Below are positions 35,551 to 47,990 of a stretch of DNA of 64,000 nucleotides, piece after piece. A model generated the notes under the pieces. That model was given only the letters and a program-made list of their open reading frames with translations, did not search any database and had not been told where the DNA came from. Position 1 is the first letter of the stretch, and each line of letters begins with the position of its first letter. This DNA comes from Heterobilharzia americana (lineage: Eukaryota > Platyhelminthes > Trematoda > Strigeidida > Schistosomatidae). The position numbers and the translations under genes were made by a program. The stretch is taken from positions 95,814,708 to 95,878,707 of the forward strand of contig OX104127.1 in NCBI GenBank assembly GCA_944470555.2, in the 5' to 3' direction.

Positions 35551-38500
35551 CCTCGCCTAGGTTACTAGCTGATCTTAAGCCCGGATGAAGAGGGAAGGTT
35601 GGGGATAGGGCTACCAACCCTACCCCCAAAAACCAATACAACCACTAAAAAAACTTCGAAGCACAAACAAAACAACAAAAATTAAAACAAACTTATTCCT
35701 CACTGGAATCAGGGCGACGAAATGACGCCAGTTGTTGAAAGCCTTCGGGAAGCCAATCGGTCGATGTCTCTTCGCCTCTCTCGATGAAAGCGAAAGTAAA
35801 CATAGGGACATGGAATGTACACACCATGTATGAACCTAACAAGGCTGTCCAGATTGCAGAACAGATGAGAAGATATAGCACAGGAGTGCTAGGAATCTGC
35901 GGAAGTAGATCAAATGTAAGTGGACTCTCCAAACTGTCAACTGCAGAGTCAATAATCTACTCCGATATGGTCACGTAGACGACAATCACGAGTACAGCAC
36001 ACTGAGTTTTCAAGTCGACATCATGATGACAGCAAGGGTATCAAAGACTGTCTCTCATGCAGTGGGAACCGATCTCCTCAACGATCACGATCATGACAGC
36101 AAGATTCAAATCGAAAGGAAGGAAAGTCACAATCATTCAATGCTACGCCACGCACCTTCAAATAATGCAGATGAAGAGAAGAAGAAGAAGAAGAATTCTA
36201 TAGACAACTGCAATCAGGACTGGACAATACGCCAGTCCATTTGGCGACATCAAAACTCTAATGGGTGGGGTGAAATGAACGAGAAAGTGGGAGTAGACAG
36301 CACAGGAAGAGAGCCAATCATGGGTTGAGAAGCACTCGGTGAAATGATGAACGAGAACGGAGAACTGTTTGTAGACTTCTGAGCATTCAACGATTTGGTG
36401 ATTGGAGGCGATGCAGTGTGTACAAGCACAAGGATATCCACCACAAAGCGACATGGATTTGATTTCCCCAGATGGACACACCAAAAGTCAGATGGACTTC
36501 ATCTCAATGTGAAGAAAGTGGAGGTGGAGACGCAGCCTACTGGACACAAGATCAAGAAGAGGAGCAGATGTAGGTGGTTCATACCACTCGCTGTCTAGTA
36601 CAAGGAACCTACCTTCCAAATCAAGTTGAAAGCCTTCAAGGAAGTTGGCGATAGACCACAGTTCGAGTTCAACACCCAGAAACTGAAGGAGGAATCCACG
36701 AAGGACGTCTTCATGTCAGCCATCAGAACAAAGTGGGAGACATTGAACAACATCACTGAAGGATCGGACGTGGAAGAACACTGGAAATTTTTGAAAGGTA
36801 TGTGGAAAGAAGCCTACATAACCGCATTAGGAAGAAAGAGGAAACAAGACAAGGAGTGGATCTCGACAGACACATGGAATCTGATGGAGGATGGAGATGA
36901 AGATGGTGATGCTGAAGCGGAAGATGAACCAGTGCAGTGCAGTGCAGTGCAGGTATGAACAATGAAGAAAGGAACTGATCACAACGCATAAAACACTACA
37001 CTGGACAAAGAAGTGAAGAATAGTGCACGCAAACACAAAACACTTCTACGACACACTTGCAGGTGAAGCTCAGCAGGCTGCAGATAGGGGAGACAGACAC
37101 CTGACAACATTGTATCAAATAACTAGGTTACTATCTGGGAGGGAAGAGATTGATGCAGATGAGACCAATGAAAGATAGTGAAGGAAACTTAGTTAGCAAA
37201 GAGGAGATACAAAGGAACCGATGAGCCGACCACTTCAATAAACTCTTAGATCGACCACCACCTGTGACTCGTCCAGAAATACCCCCAGCAACGACAGAAC
37301 TACCAGTGAACACAGGCCCTCCGAGAAAAGCAGAAGTGATGTTCTGAATGCAATAAAACTGCTGAAATCCGGGAAAGCAGCAGGACCAGATGGAATCCCG
37401 CCAGTAGCTCTGAAAACAGATGCAGAGACATCGGCGAACATACTCATATCACTTCTATTAGAGAAGGTTTGGAAAGGAGGAAGGGAGGAAATGCATCTGC
37501 GGACTGGCTGGACGAAGGGCTACGTTGTCAAACTCCCGAAGAAGGGAGACCTAAGTCTTCGCAAGTAGTGACGAGGAATCATGGTGTTGTCCACCCAATG
37601 CAAGCAAAATATTATGCCGCATCATCATGGAGAGACTAAACGATGCTCTGGATTCAAAATCACGATCGGAACAAGGTGGCTGGCTGGCTCAAGGAGGAAC
37701 AAATCATGTGCGGATCAAATTGCAACGCTACACCACGCGTCATCATAAAACAGAGCATAGAATGGCAGTCAACTCTCTAACTCACCTCAACTTCGTCGAT
37801 TTTGGAAAGACCTTCGACAGCGTCGACCGCGAAGTAATTTGACAGGCAGCTACATCAGCACCACGGTTTTAGTGCCTCAAACCGTCATCAACCTCATTCA
37901 ACAGCGGCTCTATGCTGTGCTATATGATAAAGCTACATGTGAAGTGATTCACAGTGGAATGCTCAGAGATGCCTTTGCAGTGGAAGTGAAGGCAGACAGG
38001 AGTAAAACATGGTAGCCGCCTACTATCACCGATGATCTTACTGATTGTGGTGAACTGGACTGGACTGGTTCACGAAACAGACTGTGAGGAGTGAGGAGAT
38101 GGGTATACGCTGACTGGATTGATGAAAAGACCCTAGAAGATTTGGATTTCACCCTCGACTATGATTTATATCTAGTGTGTTGTCCTTCAAGCTCGAAGAT
38201 CTACAAGCGAAAACCAACAAGTTGGCAGAAAAGGAGAGGCGAGGCAGCAAAGGAAGACGGGGATGAATTCAGGTGAAGGTGAACGTAGAAAAGACAGAGG
38301 TAGAGGTGATGAAGATACAGAATCAACAACAACAACAAGCACCGATCACCATGAATGGGAGAAATCTGAAGGAAGTAATCTCTTTCACCTACCTGCCTAG
38401 GCAAGGCAGCATCGTTTCAACTACAGGCGGCACAGATGAACATATTAAAGCCAGGATCGGAAAGGCACCAAGACATGTCTTCATTAACCTGAAACACTCA

Positions 38501-38900
38501 GTGTTGAGACCTATTGCATTCAGCATAAACAGTAAACAAGATCCGGATTCCCAATAGCAATGTCAAGTCAGTGCTTCTATATGTTTCGGAAACTTGGAGC
38601 GTTACGAAAAGCGTTTTCAACAAACTACAGACATATATCACAGCTAATGCCTACACTCGCTTGATACTGAAGATCAGATAGTCAGAATAATAAGAATAAA
38701 TGACAAGGAACTCTGGCTGGCTGGCAACGAACCGACCAAGAACCCATCACCCAACAAATATGCAGAAGAAAGTGGAGATGGATTGGATTGTGTATACACT
38801 GAGAAGATGATTCGGGAACGTCACGATGCAGGCCCTCGAGTGGAATCCAAAGGGGAAACGACGAGTTTGGCGTCCGAGGTGAGGGTGACATGGAGGAGAT

Positions 38901-38902
<2 letters not shown>
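35551..38902 (+). mobile_element. Non-LTR retrotransposon family A, copy 3 (5' complete, 3' end cut at a TA repeat)
   Basis: Starts CCTCGCCTAGGTTACTAG near 35551, matching the 5' ends of copies 1 and 2. Endonuclease: NIGTWNVHTMYEPNKAVQI (about 35800), KTVSHAVGTDLLNDHDHDSK (about 36060), NDLVIGGDAVCTSTR and FDFPRWTHQKSDG (about 36390-36500). RT: LKSGKAAGPDGIPP (about 37370), FVDFGKTFDSVDREVI (about 37800), a broken active-site region with FTLDYDLYLV replacing FADDLCLMS (about 38150), then C-terminal WSV-like and LDCVYTEKMIRERH blocks. The 5' part to about 37630 is nearly identical to copy 2, including a 5-bp insertion at 37331-37349. After that the two diverge. It stops inside the TWRRW codons at the TA repeat. 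Confidence 0.9.

Positions 38903-38985
<83 letters not shown>
38903..38985. repeat. (TA)n microsatellite, about 41 units
   Basis: Uninterrupted TA dinucleotides from 38903 to 38984. It begins exactly where the 3' end of family A copy 3 is lost. Confidence 0.98.
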
Positions 38986-38988
<3 letters not shown>

Positions 38989-39729
38989 GGAAGACTAGAA
39001 ACAAATAAGAAGGACGAGTGATAACTAACTATATGAACAAAATATTCAGCTGTGTGTATACTGCTTAAATTAAAATTTGATTCCGTATATATATAAAATT
39101 TAATGACTAGTTGCTCTGTTTTCTTAACAAAGAAGCCTGGTTTCTAATAGGAGGTCTGCTCGCTTCCTATCACAGTTAAGATACCTGGCAAAATATGGAT
39201 ATCAGGCTCTGCTATAGGTAGCCAAGATACCAATATGAAGTCCTAATAAAAAACTACATCAGGATAGTGACTAATATAATTCGTTTTAGTGTTAAGTAGT
39301 GACTGAATTCAAGTCTCCAACCTTCGTAATAGGGCTGTTAAACTGAGGAAGTCTCCATTGTGATGGGTTGTCTTACGTTGGCTGGTTTAGCGGTGTGAAC
39401 AGAAATTTATGAGCTGAAGTTGTCCACTTCTCAGTGGTCATTGTAAATATGTATCTACAGACAAGATTTTCAAACGTTTAGCTACATATCTGTATCACTA
39501 AAGTTGACCTTTAGAGTCTATTTAGCACTGAGAATTGGACATTCAAAACTGATGTTAGTTTTCTGTCACTAATGAACGTGAATACTTGACCTAATTGAAA
39601 AAGTGGTCACTGTCACCTCTGATAATTTTTTTCACTTCGAGATTTAGCCGGTATGATATGAGTCTGTAAATATGAAGGATTATGAGTTCATTCGGGACAT
39701 ATGTATTCACCTTATCATATCATGTTACC
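38986..39729. other. No gene recognised
   Basis: AT-rich DNA between the TA repeat and the copy 4 target-site duplication. Confidence 0.55.
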
Positions 39730-39743
39730 AATTTTCATAAGAG
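39730..39743. repeat. Target-site duplication of family A copy 4, left
   Basis: AATTTTCATAAGAG, repeated exactly at 42350-42363. Confidence 0.85.
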
Positions 39744-41656
39744 AACTAACCATGGGCCGGGAAGCACTCGGTGAAATAAACGAGAATGGAGAATTGTTGG
39801 CAGAATTCTGTGCGTTCAACGATTTGGTGATTGGAGGCGATGCAGTGTGTTCAAGCACAAGGATATTCACAAAGCAACATGGATTTGATTTCCCCAGATG
39901 GACACACTAAAAATCAGATGGACTTCATCTCAATGTGAAGAAAGTGGAGATGGAGACGCAGCCTACTGGATACAAGGTCAAAAGAGGAGCAGATGTAGGT
40001 GGTTCATACCACTCACTATCTAGTGCAAGGAACCTACCTTCCAAATCAAGTTGAAAGCCTTCAAGGAAGCTGGTGATAGACCACAGTTCGAGTACAACAC
40101 TCGGAAACTAAAGGAAAAAACTACAAAGGAATCTTCACGTCAACCATCAAGACAAAATGGGAGATATCGAGGAACATTCCTGAAGAAACCTGTGTGGAAG
40201 AACACTGGAAGTCTTTGAAAGAGATGTGGAAAGAAACCTGCACAGCCGTATTAGGAAGGAAGAAGAAAGAAGACAGGACAAGGAATGGATTTCAATGGAT
40301 ACATGGAAGCTGATAGAGGAGAGGAGGATGGTGAAGCAGAAGATAAACGAGTACAAGGATGCTCAACGACAAGAGGAACTGAGTACAATGTATAAAACAC
40401 TACACTGGACAAAGAAGTGAAGAAGAGTGCACGGAAAGACAAAAGACACTTCTACGAAACACTGGCAGGCAAGTGAAGCAGAACAGGCTGTTGGTAGGAG
40501 AGACAGACACCTGACAACATTGTATCAAATAACCAGGTTACTATCTGGTAGGGAAGATATCAACACAGATGAAACCAATAAAGGGTGATGAAGGAAATAT
40601 AATTAAGAAAGAAGAGAAACAAAGGAAACAGTGGGCCGACCACTTCAAGAAGCTCTTGAATTGACCACCACCATCTGCAACTCGTTCAGAAATACCACCT
40701 GCAGCCCAGCCACAGAATTACCAGTGAACATAAATCCTCCAACAAAAGTGGAAGTTCTGACCATCATAAAACTACAGAAATGCGGGAAAGCAGTAGGACC
40801 AGATGAAATCCCACCAGAAGCACTGAGAACAGACTCAGAGACGACAGTGGACATGCTCACACCACCACTGCAGAAGGTGTGGAAGGAAGAGAAGGTACCT
40901 GGCGATTGATTGGAAGAAGGGTTACCTTGTCAAACTCCCGAAGAAGGGAGACCTCAGTGTTTGCAAGAACAACAACTGGCGCGGAATCATGTTCCTATCC
41001 ACCCAATGCCAGCAAAATATTGAGCCACATCATTTTGGGGAGACAAAGGATGCACTGCACTCAAAACTATAACCAGAACAGGCTGGCTTCAGGAAGTACA
41101 AATCATGTGTAGACCAAATTGCAGCACTACTCTACACATCATCATAGAACAGAGTCCAGAATGGCAGTCAACTCTCTACCTTATCTCAACTTCATCGACT
41201 TTGTAAAGGCCTTTGACAGCTTCGACCGACAAGTAGTTTGGCAGTTGCTTCAACATGACGGAGTATCACAAATCTTTATCAACCTCATTCAACAACTATA
41301 TGAAGACTCCACATGTCAGCCAAGTAATTCACAATAGGAATCTCAGTGATGCTTTTGAAGTGAAGACAGGAGTAAAACAAGGCTGTCTACTATCACCAGT
41401 GATTTTCCTGATTGTGGTCGACTGGATCATGCAACAAACAGTGAGCAGCGAAAAGGGGATACGCTGGACTGAGGAAAGGATCCTAGAAGATTTGAATTTC
41501 GCCGACGATGATTTGTGTCTAATGTCACACAAACTTGAAGATCTACAGGCAAAATCCAACAAGTTTACAGAAAAGGCAGGGCAGCGAATACGGGACTTCA
41601 AGTGAATATAGAGAAGACAGAGGTGGAGGTGATGAAGATACCCAACCAACAACAAC

Positions 41657-41688
<32 letters not shown>

Positions 41689-42349
41689 ACTCCAATGACC
41701 ATCAACGGGAGAAACTTAAAGGAAGTAACCTCTTTCATCTATCTAGACAGCATCGTTTCAACTACAGGTGGCGGCACAGACGAGGATGTCGAAGTCAGAA
41801 TCGCAAAAGGAAGACAGGCGTTTATTTGCCTGAAATCAGTGTGGAGATCTTCTGCACTCAGCATAAAGCGTAAACAACATCCGGATTTTCAACAGTAACA
41901 TCAAGTCAGTGCTTCCATATGGTTCAGAGACTTGTAGCGTTACGAAGAGCATTTTCAACAAACTACAGACATTCATCAACAACTGCCTACGCTGGAATAG
42001 CCAGAAAGAATAAGCAACAAGGAACTCTGGCTGGCTGGTGACGAATCAACCAAGAAGTTATCGCTCAACAAATATGCACTGGAAGGAAGTGGAGATGGAT
42101 GGGATTGGGCATACACTGAGAAGGTGGACTGCGGGACATCACACGTCAGGCCAGGCACTCGAGTGGAACCCCGATGGGAAGCGACGAGTTGGGTGTCCGA
42201 GGTGAGGGTGACATGGAGGAGATGGTGTGAGGAGGAAACGAGAGCTTGTGGGCTGTTGTGGAGCCAGGTTCAAAAGATTTCAGAGAATAGAATGGAATGG
42301 ATACGTGTTCCACTAGGAACACAAGGGACATATAAAATATAAATAAAAA
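39744..42349 (+). mobile_element. Non-LTR retrotransposon family A, copy 4 (5' truncated, intact insertion borders)
   Basis: 2606 bp between 14-bp direct repeats, starting inside the endonuclease (MGREALGEINENGEL, NDLVIGGDAVCSSTR, FDFPRWTH) and ending in an A-rich tail. RT blocks: FIDFVKAFDSFDRQVVWQLL (about 41190), KTGVKQGCLLSPVIFLIVVD (about 41370), NFADDDLCLMSHKLEDL (about 41495), VNIEKTEVEVMKI-like (about 41605) and a His/Gln-rich codon run (CAAC/CACC) at 41645-41690. The peptide from 41255 to 41605 equals the one from 6528 to 6178 in copy 1 along its full 116 residues. It shares copy 1's TGAT duplication (40903-40913) and the frame change near 41580. Confidence 0.92.
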
Positions 42350-42363
42350 AATTTTCATAAGAG
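42350..42363. repeat. Target-site duplication of family A copy 4, right
   Basis: AATTTTCATAAGAG, identical to 39730-39743, directly after the A-rich 3' tail. Confidence 0.85.
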
Positions 42364-42832
42364 TATTTTATGCAGCAAAAAGAACATATTTCATCCGAGA
42401 CATTTTAACTGGAAAGGGAATGACGACAATAAAATTATGTACAGAATAACGAAAAGAAACTTGACAGATATATTTTATTAGACAATAGATCTTTAACACT
42501 AATAAGTATTTGAAAGTAGTATTATTCATTAAGAAATTCAAAGTGAAAGTGCTTTTGCATGCACATAACACTGAAGCATAGCATACGATAGTAATTATTA
42601 TTTCCGCTTGATATTTGTTTGTCACTTAGTTTAAGAAGTAGAAAAAGCAATATCTTGTTCGGTCAAAGACGTCCGCGAAATACAATTAAGTTTTCAGGAA
42701 TCAATCATATATATATTCAAAAATTTCAGTGGGATTCGTCAGATTTTACATTACATACTTAATTCCACATACTGTTATGCAGTGGAAGAATACATACATA
42801 ATATAGACTAAGACATTGGAAACGCGAAGGTT
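42364..42832. other. No gene recognised
   Basis: AT-rich DNA between copy 4 and the left arm of the long inverted repeat. Confidence 0.5.
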
Positions 42833-44586
42833 GGGTTTTGCAGGATTCATCAAAACGGCAGGGTGAGGTTAAGTGAGTTACCACACTGGGGTCATGTGCA
42901 TTCATGGCATGATTTACTAGGCTTCTGGCCTGTGAAGCCTGTTAGCTGTTTTGTCGCAGGGTTCGGACATTGAAAGCTCCACTGTGTATTTTAGAGAGAG
43001 GTTCAGGAGACCAGGAGTGCTTTCCTGTAAACTCAGGTCGTTGTAGGAAGCTGCAGAGCTGGAAGAAATTAAAGATGAAATGGGTCGACTAGAGAAGTGA
43101 AGGAGCATTGGATGGTAAGAATATGCAAGTTGATCTAAGAGAGCTTGAGCTATGAGCGCGGTTGACACTTCTGCACTGCCCACATCACGGAAGGCTAGTT
43201 CTTCTTGAGGTGCATGGGAAACAAGGGTTAGTGCGTGACCACAGAGCCCAAGGGAAACCTACTTGAGGCTGCTTACATACGATCCTTTTCGAAGTTTGAG
43301 ACTTTTGTTTATCCATTTAGAATCGAAATACGAATTTCTGTCACATGCATCGGCATACTGCGGTGTGATCAGTGTGTGCCACTTTGGGGATTGACGTTTT
43401 CTAACTCCCACTTCCCATGGAAAGGTGAGCATCAGCACAGCACTGCTGATCATCTAAGTGGAACATCTTACTGCTGTCGCAAATAAGTCCAGTAATCAGT
43501 ACAACTTCTTCCTCAGACTCTATGGTCTAAAAATTTACACTACAGCGGTAACTGCCTTCTTTCTAACCACTATCCAGTAGACTTTTCTGGCACCGTAGGA
43601 CCTCGAAAAAACAAGCATTCCACCAGAATGGCTCTTTGGTTCATTGCGCTTTACAAGACTAACCACCACATCAAAGTAGCAGCTAACGGTAGAAAGTAAC
43701 AGCGATCGGTCGAGATTTCTTTATATACATTTCATGGTATATCTAACTGATTCAGATAAGTGGGATAAATATCTACTGGTGTTTCAGCTACATCATTACC
43801 ATCATTCACTGGTAAGCTCACATGACTGATGCATGGATGGTAATCAAGCTGAAGGGTAATAAAGATGCTATGCAAAAAGCTGATCTTCACATTGTCGGGT
43901 AGGTGATCTTTCAACCGACATGTGATGCAGCCATACACATACATTCACAAAGTGACTTCAATCCAAAAGGCTTTCATCCTAGTCGTCAACAGAATACTTA
44001 CTCCACATTGTCAGCAGTTTGAAGGTTACTGATCTAAATTCAAACTCACTCTAATACATTGAGTAGAATTCTCAATAAGACTGAAATCAAGATAACACTA
44101 AACCTACAAACTCAATCGAAAAACAAGCTGTCTACATTAAAACATCCCACTGAGACAATTCAATTTACCACACCCCTCCCAATCACTCAGATGTCAAACA
44201 CACTGGCTAAAGTAGTCGATAAGGCTCAATTTAACAACCTAACTTGACCACATAATCCTGGTCAAATCAAAACAGTCACACCTCAACAAAAGATGAAGAA
44301 TTGGGTTTTCGAAACTGGTATAGTTGCATCGGGGGAGAAATTGTTGGATGAATCTTTGCTCATCGTATCAAAACCGAATGGATGAAACGGGAATGAGACT
44401 TTCTACCTGTTCGAGGTAAATGAGAGACTGTGCCATCGTAATCACTAAGATGGAGAGGGAATTGGGCGTAAATAAATCATGTCTCGAATTTGAGTAGTAA
44501 CCTTGACATGACAATGGCTAGTGAATTGTGTATGAAATGTTATGCAGTAGGTGATGCCACTTTACTACATGGTTGGTCTGATAAAG
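42833..44586 (-). mobile_element. Non-LTR family B 5' segment; left arm of a 1.75-kb inverted repeat
   Basis: Minus strand, equal to 51556-53308 (+) in length to within a few bases, with only a few substitutions seen (for example near 42880 and 43502). It carries the region upstream of the endonuclease, with frames HAPQEELAFRDVGSAEV and TPGLLNLSLKYTVELS, then the endonuclease start (SEPCDKTANRLHRPEA and on to 42833). No RT follows on the left, so it is truncated at the 3' side, which is unusual for retroposed copies. Confidence 0.85.
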
Positions 44587-46925
44587 CAAATAAATGGAAT
44601 TAAAATCTCCTTTAATGACTATGTTTCACACCAGTTAATAACGAATTCCAACACCTTTTTTTATCACGAGTAATGTATTCGCGTAGGTATCTACAATGAC
44701 TTGTCATGATAAAGTCAGTCAATATTGAGTGATACTAGAATACTCCAATTATTATGTCAATACGTTAATCATTTTGAAATTATGTTTAAATTTATTGTAA
44801 CAAATGATTGAAGTAGTACAATGGTAAGTATTTTCGGAATGATCTAACGTCTTGTTTAAATCTTTAAAGAAAGGGTCGTCAAACAAAACAAAATAGCTGT
44901 CCCCCCAAAATATCTTTCCGAAGTTGGTGTAGGTGGTCCATGTTTGGCTTACGAGGTTTCGAGAATTTGCTGAAGGATAACTTGAGTTCATACCTGAAAG
45001 TGAATTAAAGCTGTGTCTATATTCTGTCTTCTAATTTATTAAAATTTCATCACTGTTACTATAGGGACTTTGTTAAATGATTTCGACAGAACACACAATC
45101 GGTCTTACTAAATTCTGTTTGTGCAAGTAACAAGCTGATCTTGTATAACGGGTTAGCAATGATTCAAGAAGACGAGTAAAAAAAACAGCTTCCTTAGCTA
45201 CTTTGAAGTGATCACCATATTTAGCTGTAAAAATCAGATGATTATTCGTGGGAAATGTATAAATCATTTACCTGACTGCATACGGTTGCACTAAGCACTG
45301 TGAAAATCTGGGTTCACAGTCTCGAATGATGGGACAGTGAATGATGCCTTAGTATTCACCGATGATTACTTGATCGAACAGCCCATCAATATACCATCTA
45401 GCTGAATGTTTATTGTATATTTTAATTGCTCTCAAGTGAACTGAGTTTTGATGTCTTGAAGTTGCACTGTAACTTGTCGTCTCTCTATTCGAATCTTTCG
45501 TGTTTATCGACTTGTGTTAATTATGTGATGTATATCAACTTGGATAGTTATGTCTTTGTGTGAGGTCCTATAAAGCTATTTTTGTTGCTGACGTGAACTA
45601 AATTAACTTGAAATTACTCAGGCATAAGGTGATAATTTGCAAAAATTTGCAAAGCATTCAACAAGTTACTGCATAAACTTATACATAACATTCAGATTTA
45701 TTCTGAATACTAAATTATATCTCTTTTTAATGAACAGGGAGATATATAGATAGCTGTTTTATGCAAACTCATCTATCTGTTATTCAGTAGTAATACGAAA
45801 AATGAGAGTTGGATTTCATTTTTCTAATTTTATTCAAAGAAACAAAGTCAGTTTGAGAGTATATCACGCTTCTGTCACAACGATTTACAAATGGCACTTA
45901 TATATTTAACTTTTCAAGGTACATATTTAGACAGTTTCTTGAAGTCTTGAATCAGCTGTCTGAATCACTGTCTTTGATAGCTCTCATTGATCTTGCTAAT
46001 TAGATAGTTGTTAGTAGTTGACAGTCATCTATGGGCATGGACGTTGCAACTTAAGTAAGCGTAACATAGTTGATATTCTGTAGAAATAGATTCAAAACGC
46101 TAATGGATGACTGACCATTTACCTGTTATGTACGTACCTGTTGTAGTACGATTGTCCAAGTAGCTTACCGTCCTAGTTAACCACCATACACAGTTACTAC
46201 AGAAATCAGGCTAACAATAACGAATTTTTTCACAACAAGACCAATTCATAACGGACTAATATTACATGATGCTTATAACAGTTACTGTCACATTGATGAT
46301 ATAGTCTATGAGGTTATCTCATTAACCTGGTTATCGATAAATCGATTAGTCCTACTGATAATGAAGTTAAGTAAATTTATCACGTTCAACATATTGGGGG
46401 AAATAATTATAGTTCCCTGCATAATCACACCAGTACTTTCTAATTCACTGTATCAGATTGGTTTTATCACTTACTTCTGAGAAGTGGTTCACGTGATACT
46501 AGATTAGTATATGTTTAACGCACACAATTAAAACACCTTCAAGATAAAGTACTGCTGTTCAGCACATAGATGTAGATTGAGTGAAGTAAAAGAGGCGGCC
46601 GACTTTATTGCAACCAACTACAAGCAATGAAAAATAGCTGTGTTTACTTGGCACTGATTTCCTTGCCTTAGATCTCACTTATGATTATAGTCAGTGACGA
46701 TGAAGCCCAAGTTAAACCCCAATGCAGCAAAAGTGCTGACACAAACTAATATAGAGGTCCTGTTGATGTGTTGGTACTTATCTGTCATTTTTTGTGCCCT
46801 TTTGATTATGATGCAGTTTCTAAGCTAACAATTACGAAACGATTTCAACTAGAAAAGCACTGAAACTTGAAGACTGTGGAGGTCAGGCACAACTGTACGC
46901 CTAATATGATCTCATTAACCTATAT
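44587..46925. other. No gene recognised
   Basis: 2.3 kb of AT-rich DNA inside the spacer of the long inverted repeat. Short open frames show no family motif. Confidence 0.5.
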
Positions 46926-47990
46926 TTTAGTGCTCTGATCCAGTTTTAAGTCAGGACAAAACATACAGACAAAGAGGAGTAGCAGTGGGATCGCCTATAT
47001 CCCCAATCGTAGCAGCTGAATTTATGGACAGTTGGGAAAACATGGCTTTACAAACGTTTAGTCCTGAACCAAAAATATAGTGGCGATATGTGGATGACAC
47101 ATTTACTGTGTCGAAATCGGAACATATCGACAATTTCCTCATGCATATAAACTCAGTAGTGGGTGCAACCCAGTTAACTTACGAGGTAGAAAATGAACAA
47201 GGAGCATTACTTATGTTGGATTGCAGAATAAAACAAAGGACAGACGGTGGTTTGGATACTACTGTCTACAGAAAACCAACACATTCCAACAGGTATCTAT
47301 ACTTCAGGTCATCCCATCCAATGTCAGTTAAGGCAGGATTAGTAGAATGTCTAAATGATACAGCTAAAAACTGACTAGTCAGAGCAAGAACCTAAACAAG
47401 GAATTGAAACATGTAAAAGAGACACTGATAGTTAATAATTATCCTCTGTAGTTCATCACAAAAGTCGTACGAACACATAAGAAACGAAAAAATAAGAGTT
47501 ACACGAGTGGGACTAATAACGAGTAAAAAGGAGTTCACAGCCTACATTGTGTTACTCTACAAGGAAGGTATATCAGTCACTTTACGTAGAATCCTCAACA
47601 GAGATGGTATTAGGGTGGCATTCAAACCTACAAACTCACTCAGAGATAAGCATTGACGGCTTAAGGATCCGGTAGAACCAATTAAGCGAAATAATCTAAT
47701 CTATCAAACTCCATGTAATGTCTATGAGGTTAGGTACATAGGTCAAAATAGTCGGTTGGGGTCAGTTAGAGTAGCCGAATGTAGGATTTTAGCTAAATAT
47801 AGGATGACAGTCCCAAATAAGATCAATTATCTGAAAAAAACTCGTCTATTGCATTGTATGCATCAACATACAACCACAAAATAGAGTGGGACAAAGCCAC
47901 TGTACTTAAGTCCAGTATAAGTACAAAGTGAGTGGATAGTTACCTAACTTATAAGGTTAAGCAACCAACCTCTTCCTGGTGATACAGCTT
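46926..47990 (+). mobile_element. Penelope-like element relic, RT C-terminal half and nuclease
   Basis: Plus strand: DKTYRQRGVAVGSPISPIVA (about 46955-47015), KI*WRYVDDTFTVSKSEHID (YVDD active site, about 47075-47130), LLMLDCRIKQRTDGGLDT, VYRKPTHSNRYLYF (about 47260-47310), VECLNDTAKN, then after stops the linker ISVTLRRILNRD and the nuclease start LIYQTPCNVYEVRYIGQN (about 47700-47755). It is 5' truncated at about 46926. The best-preserved Penelope-like RT block in the window, with one stop just before WRYVDD. Confidence 0.85.

Noticed and set aside
38783..38998. Open frame with long alternating Tyr-Ile run
   Set aside because: It is the translation of the (TA)n microsatellite joined to retroelement remnants.
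5434..42349. One giant palindrome spanning the four family A copies
   Set aside because: The paired copies have different centres and unique flanks, and copy 4 has its own target-site duplication, so separate insertions fit better.
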